Shown piece after piece: positions 62,401-64,000 of a stretch of 64,000 bases of DNA. The stretch is from Paulownia fortunei. Its lineage: Eukaryota > Streptophyta > Magnoliopsida > Lamiales > Paulowniaceae. The DNA lies in contig CM033113.1 of assembly GCA_019321725.1 (NCBI GenBank), forward strand, positions 6,634,001-6,698,000. Direction: 5' to 3'. Under the pieces are notes generated by a model, which worked only from the letters and a program-made list of their open reading frames with translations, had not been told where the DNA came from and ran no database searches. The position numbers and the translations under genes are program-made. The stretch's first letter is position 1. The number at the start of each line of letters is the position of its first letter.

Positions 62401-64000
62401 TGCAGAACTTGTAAAAGCTCACAACTGCCAACTACATCCTGATTCTGTTGAAGTAAGGACTCTTCTCTGGTTCTTGGAATTTATGTTTTGTGGTGTGAGA
62501 TGTCATTTAGACTCATATGCATGCAGTCGTCCTGATTCTCAATCTAAAATGCTCTTATACAAACAAGACCAATGGACTTCAAAGACAATGAACTATCCTC
62601 ATATGGCTATCATCCTGATTCCCAATTTCACAATGCGCTTATACAAACTGATCACTTGTTTTAACATATGATGCACGCGAATGGACATCAAAGACAATTA
62701 ACTATCCCCATATGATGTCATCTTGTTGTTTGTTTTCTGTTGAGATTTTTTCAGTAACACTTAGTGATTAGCTATGTCTGAGAATGGATTTCCTGGTATA
62801 AAATTCTGAGGACAAAAACAAAAGAAAATGATTGCTGAGGGGAAACATGGTGGTTACATGCATGTGTCCAATACTTTGGACTGCATAGAATGATTCTATA
62901 TTTAATTTGTGTGTAAATATCTTCTGTATCTAAGGATAAACTATAATTATTTCACCTTTATGATGGAATCAGGTTTTATTATGTTACTATTTCATCCTCT
63001 GTCAATGATTGAGTGCGCTGCCCTGTTAGGTTTTTTTGTCTCTGTCATTTGATGAGGATCTTGGAAAACCAGAAAGATCAGATATGGATAACAGAGCCAA
63101 AAACAAAAAATCCAAGAAGAGGAAGGGCTTGGATGAGCCAAATCATGTGCCAGATAATGAGAGGAAGAAAATTAGGAAAGAGATGTTGTCAAAGACAAGG
63201 GAGGAGGTATATATCTGACCTTAAGGTAATTAAACTGGCTTGTTTGTTATCAGAATCTTCACAATTGGAGACTCTTGCAGGTAAGTGCAGACTTCAAAGC
63301 TGCTTCATTTGCTCAAGATCCTCAAGAGCGAAGAAGGATGCAGTCACAGACGCTTTCGGCTGTATTTCAAACATTCTTCCGCATCTTAAAGCGTGCTGTG
63401 CAGCCAACGTAAGTATCTACAAGAAAGAGAGGTGGAAACAATTAACAGAGTTATGGAGCTTGCTAGTTTTCTCATTCATGTTGAGTCTGAAAGGGACAAT
63501 TTAATTATGTTGATGGCTCTGCAAATAGTTGGAAAAGTTTTGCTTAAAAGAAACACATTTTTATACTTAAAAGAGAGCCGAAAAGTGCTTCTTGGTATTG
63601 ATGGGATGCTAGTTCTAGTATTTGTTTACTGCAATATAGTTAAATCTTTGTGCAGTTGGATAGCTTAAAATTGCATGCAGATTTTCAAGTCTTAAAGATT
63701 ATCATGTGGTAGAAATTTGTGGAAGTAATTCATTCATTAGAAAATAAGTTTGGTCTACTTCTGTGTTCGTTATCCTTGAATGATGTGCCATAATAAGTTC
63801 TCATTAGGTATCATATTGTGGAATGTCACACGATAAAGGGAACTGGCTTAAAATGTAGTTTATACAATATACGACATCAGCCATAATTGGCACCAAAAAG
63901 GATTTCTTTTTCCCCATTTTTCCTTTCAATTTTCATCTCTAAATTATTTATCATACTATTATCCATAGGCGAGTGCCATTTCTCTTATGTCTGTTCATCT
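59429..64000 (+). CDS. NOC3: NOC3, nucleolar complex protein 3 (first 9 exons, cut by window end)
   Basis: Exons seen are 59429-59586, 59687-59856, 59925-60103, 61048-61256, 61371-61473, 61625-61788, 62314-62452, 63030-63206 and 63281-63408, encoding the first 475 residues with every phase matching; the rest lies beyond the window. NOC3 pairs with NOC2 in pre-60S ribosome assembly and nuclear transport, and yeast Noc3 also has a role in replication licensing. The start MGKKKQKLVLPPELPPEVPD is followed by an acidic patch and a long Lys/Glu-rich coiled-coil-like part. Then comes the NOC3 domain: KYKLAELGTSLLADPESNIK, LKSLLAVFKDIIPGYRIRLP and RFYESTLLSAYKAYVQKL. A basic stretch (KNKKSKKRKG) looks like a nuclear/nucleolar signal. 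Exons after 63408 were not identified; the C-terminal CBF domain should lie to the right. Confidence 0.92.

Noticed and set aside
63970..64000. Possible NOC3 exon 10 after CCATAG
   Set aside because: The in-phase translation does not resemble the NOC3 sequence I would expect, and only about 30 bases are visible.
1..64000. CRISPR array, prophage, bacterial operon or known miRNA hairpin
   Set aside because: No spaced direct repeats of CRISPR type and no phage genes. Scanning by eye for the common conserved plant miRNA sequences found none.

Overview
The window is a piece of nuclear DNA from a flowering plant, almost certainly a eudicot. The protein genes are split by many GT-AG introns. It holds two large plant-type pentatricopeptide repeat (PPR) genes, an R2R3-MYB gene, a plant sulfurtransferase and a plant proteasome gene. 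Intergenic DNA is AT-rich, with microsatellites and small decayed transposons. Species cannot be told from the sequence.

Layout, left to right: the last exon of a phosphoglycerate kinase gene (+); an organelle-targeted MnmM/YtqB-family methyltransferase gene (+) with an odd exon 4; a tRNA-Arg(CCG) (-); a frameshifted patellin-like exon fragment (-); a 12-exon 3-mercaptopyruvate sulfurtransferase gene (-) carrying a hAT-like element in an intron; an E-class PPR gene with one intron (-); an 11-exon 20S proteasome alpha-2 gene (+) with a tandem triplication over one exon/intron border; an intronless 1032-residue DYW-class PPR gene (-); a small secreted cysteine-rich peptide gene of ESF1/MEG type (-); SCI1, a lysine-rich nuclear protein (-); an R2R3-MYB of the MYB58/MYB63 type (-); 8 kb of AT-rich DNA; a two-exon gene for a likely EAR-motif co-repressor adaptor (+); 8.7 kb of AT-rich DNA; and the first nine exons of NOC3, a ribosome-biogenesis factor (+), cut by the window end.

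Most genes are housekeeping or single-copy and do not form a functional cluster. The order is meaningful as synteny. From memory, the neighbours match two duplicated Arabidopsis chromosome 1 segments (about At1g16445-At1g16500 and At1g79150-At1g79230, with cytosolic PGK at At1g79550). Genes that Arabidopsis keeps on only one of the two copies (SCI1, NOC3, the methyltransferase, the DYW PPR) lie together here.

I saw no CRISPR, prophage, operon or clearly new multi-gene system. The points most worth checking are the one-base deletion plus possible replacement splice donor in the methyltransferase gene, the exon-border triplication in the proteasome gene, the four EAR-like motifs in the 49-51 kb gene, and the ESF1-like peptide gene. 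All exon models were built by eye from splice consensus, reading phase and family knowledge; no alignment or transcript data were available.
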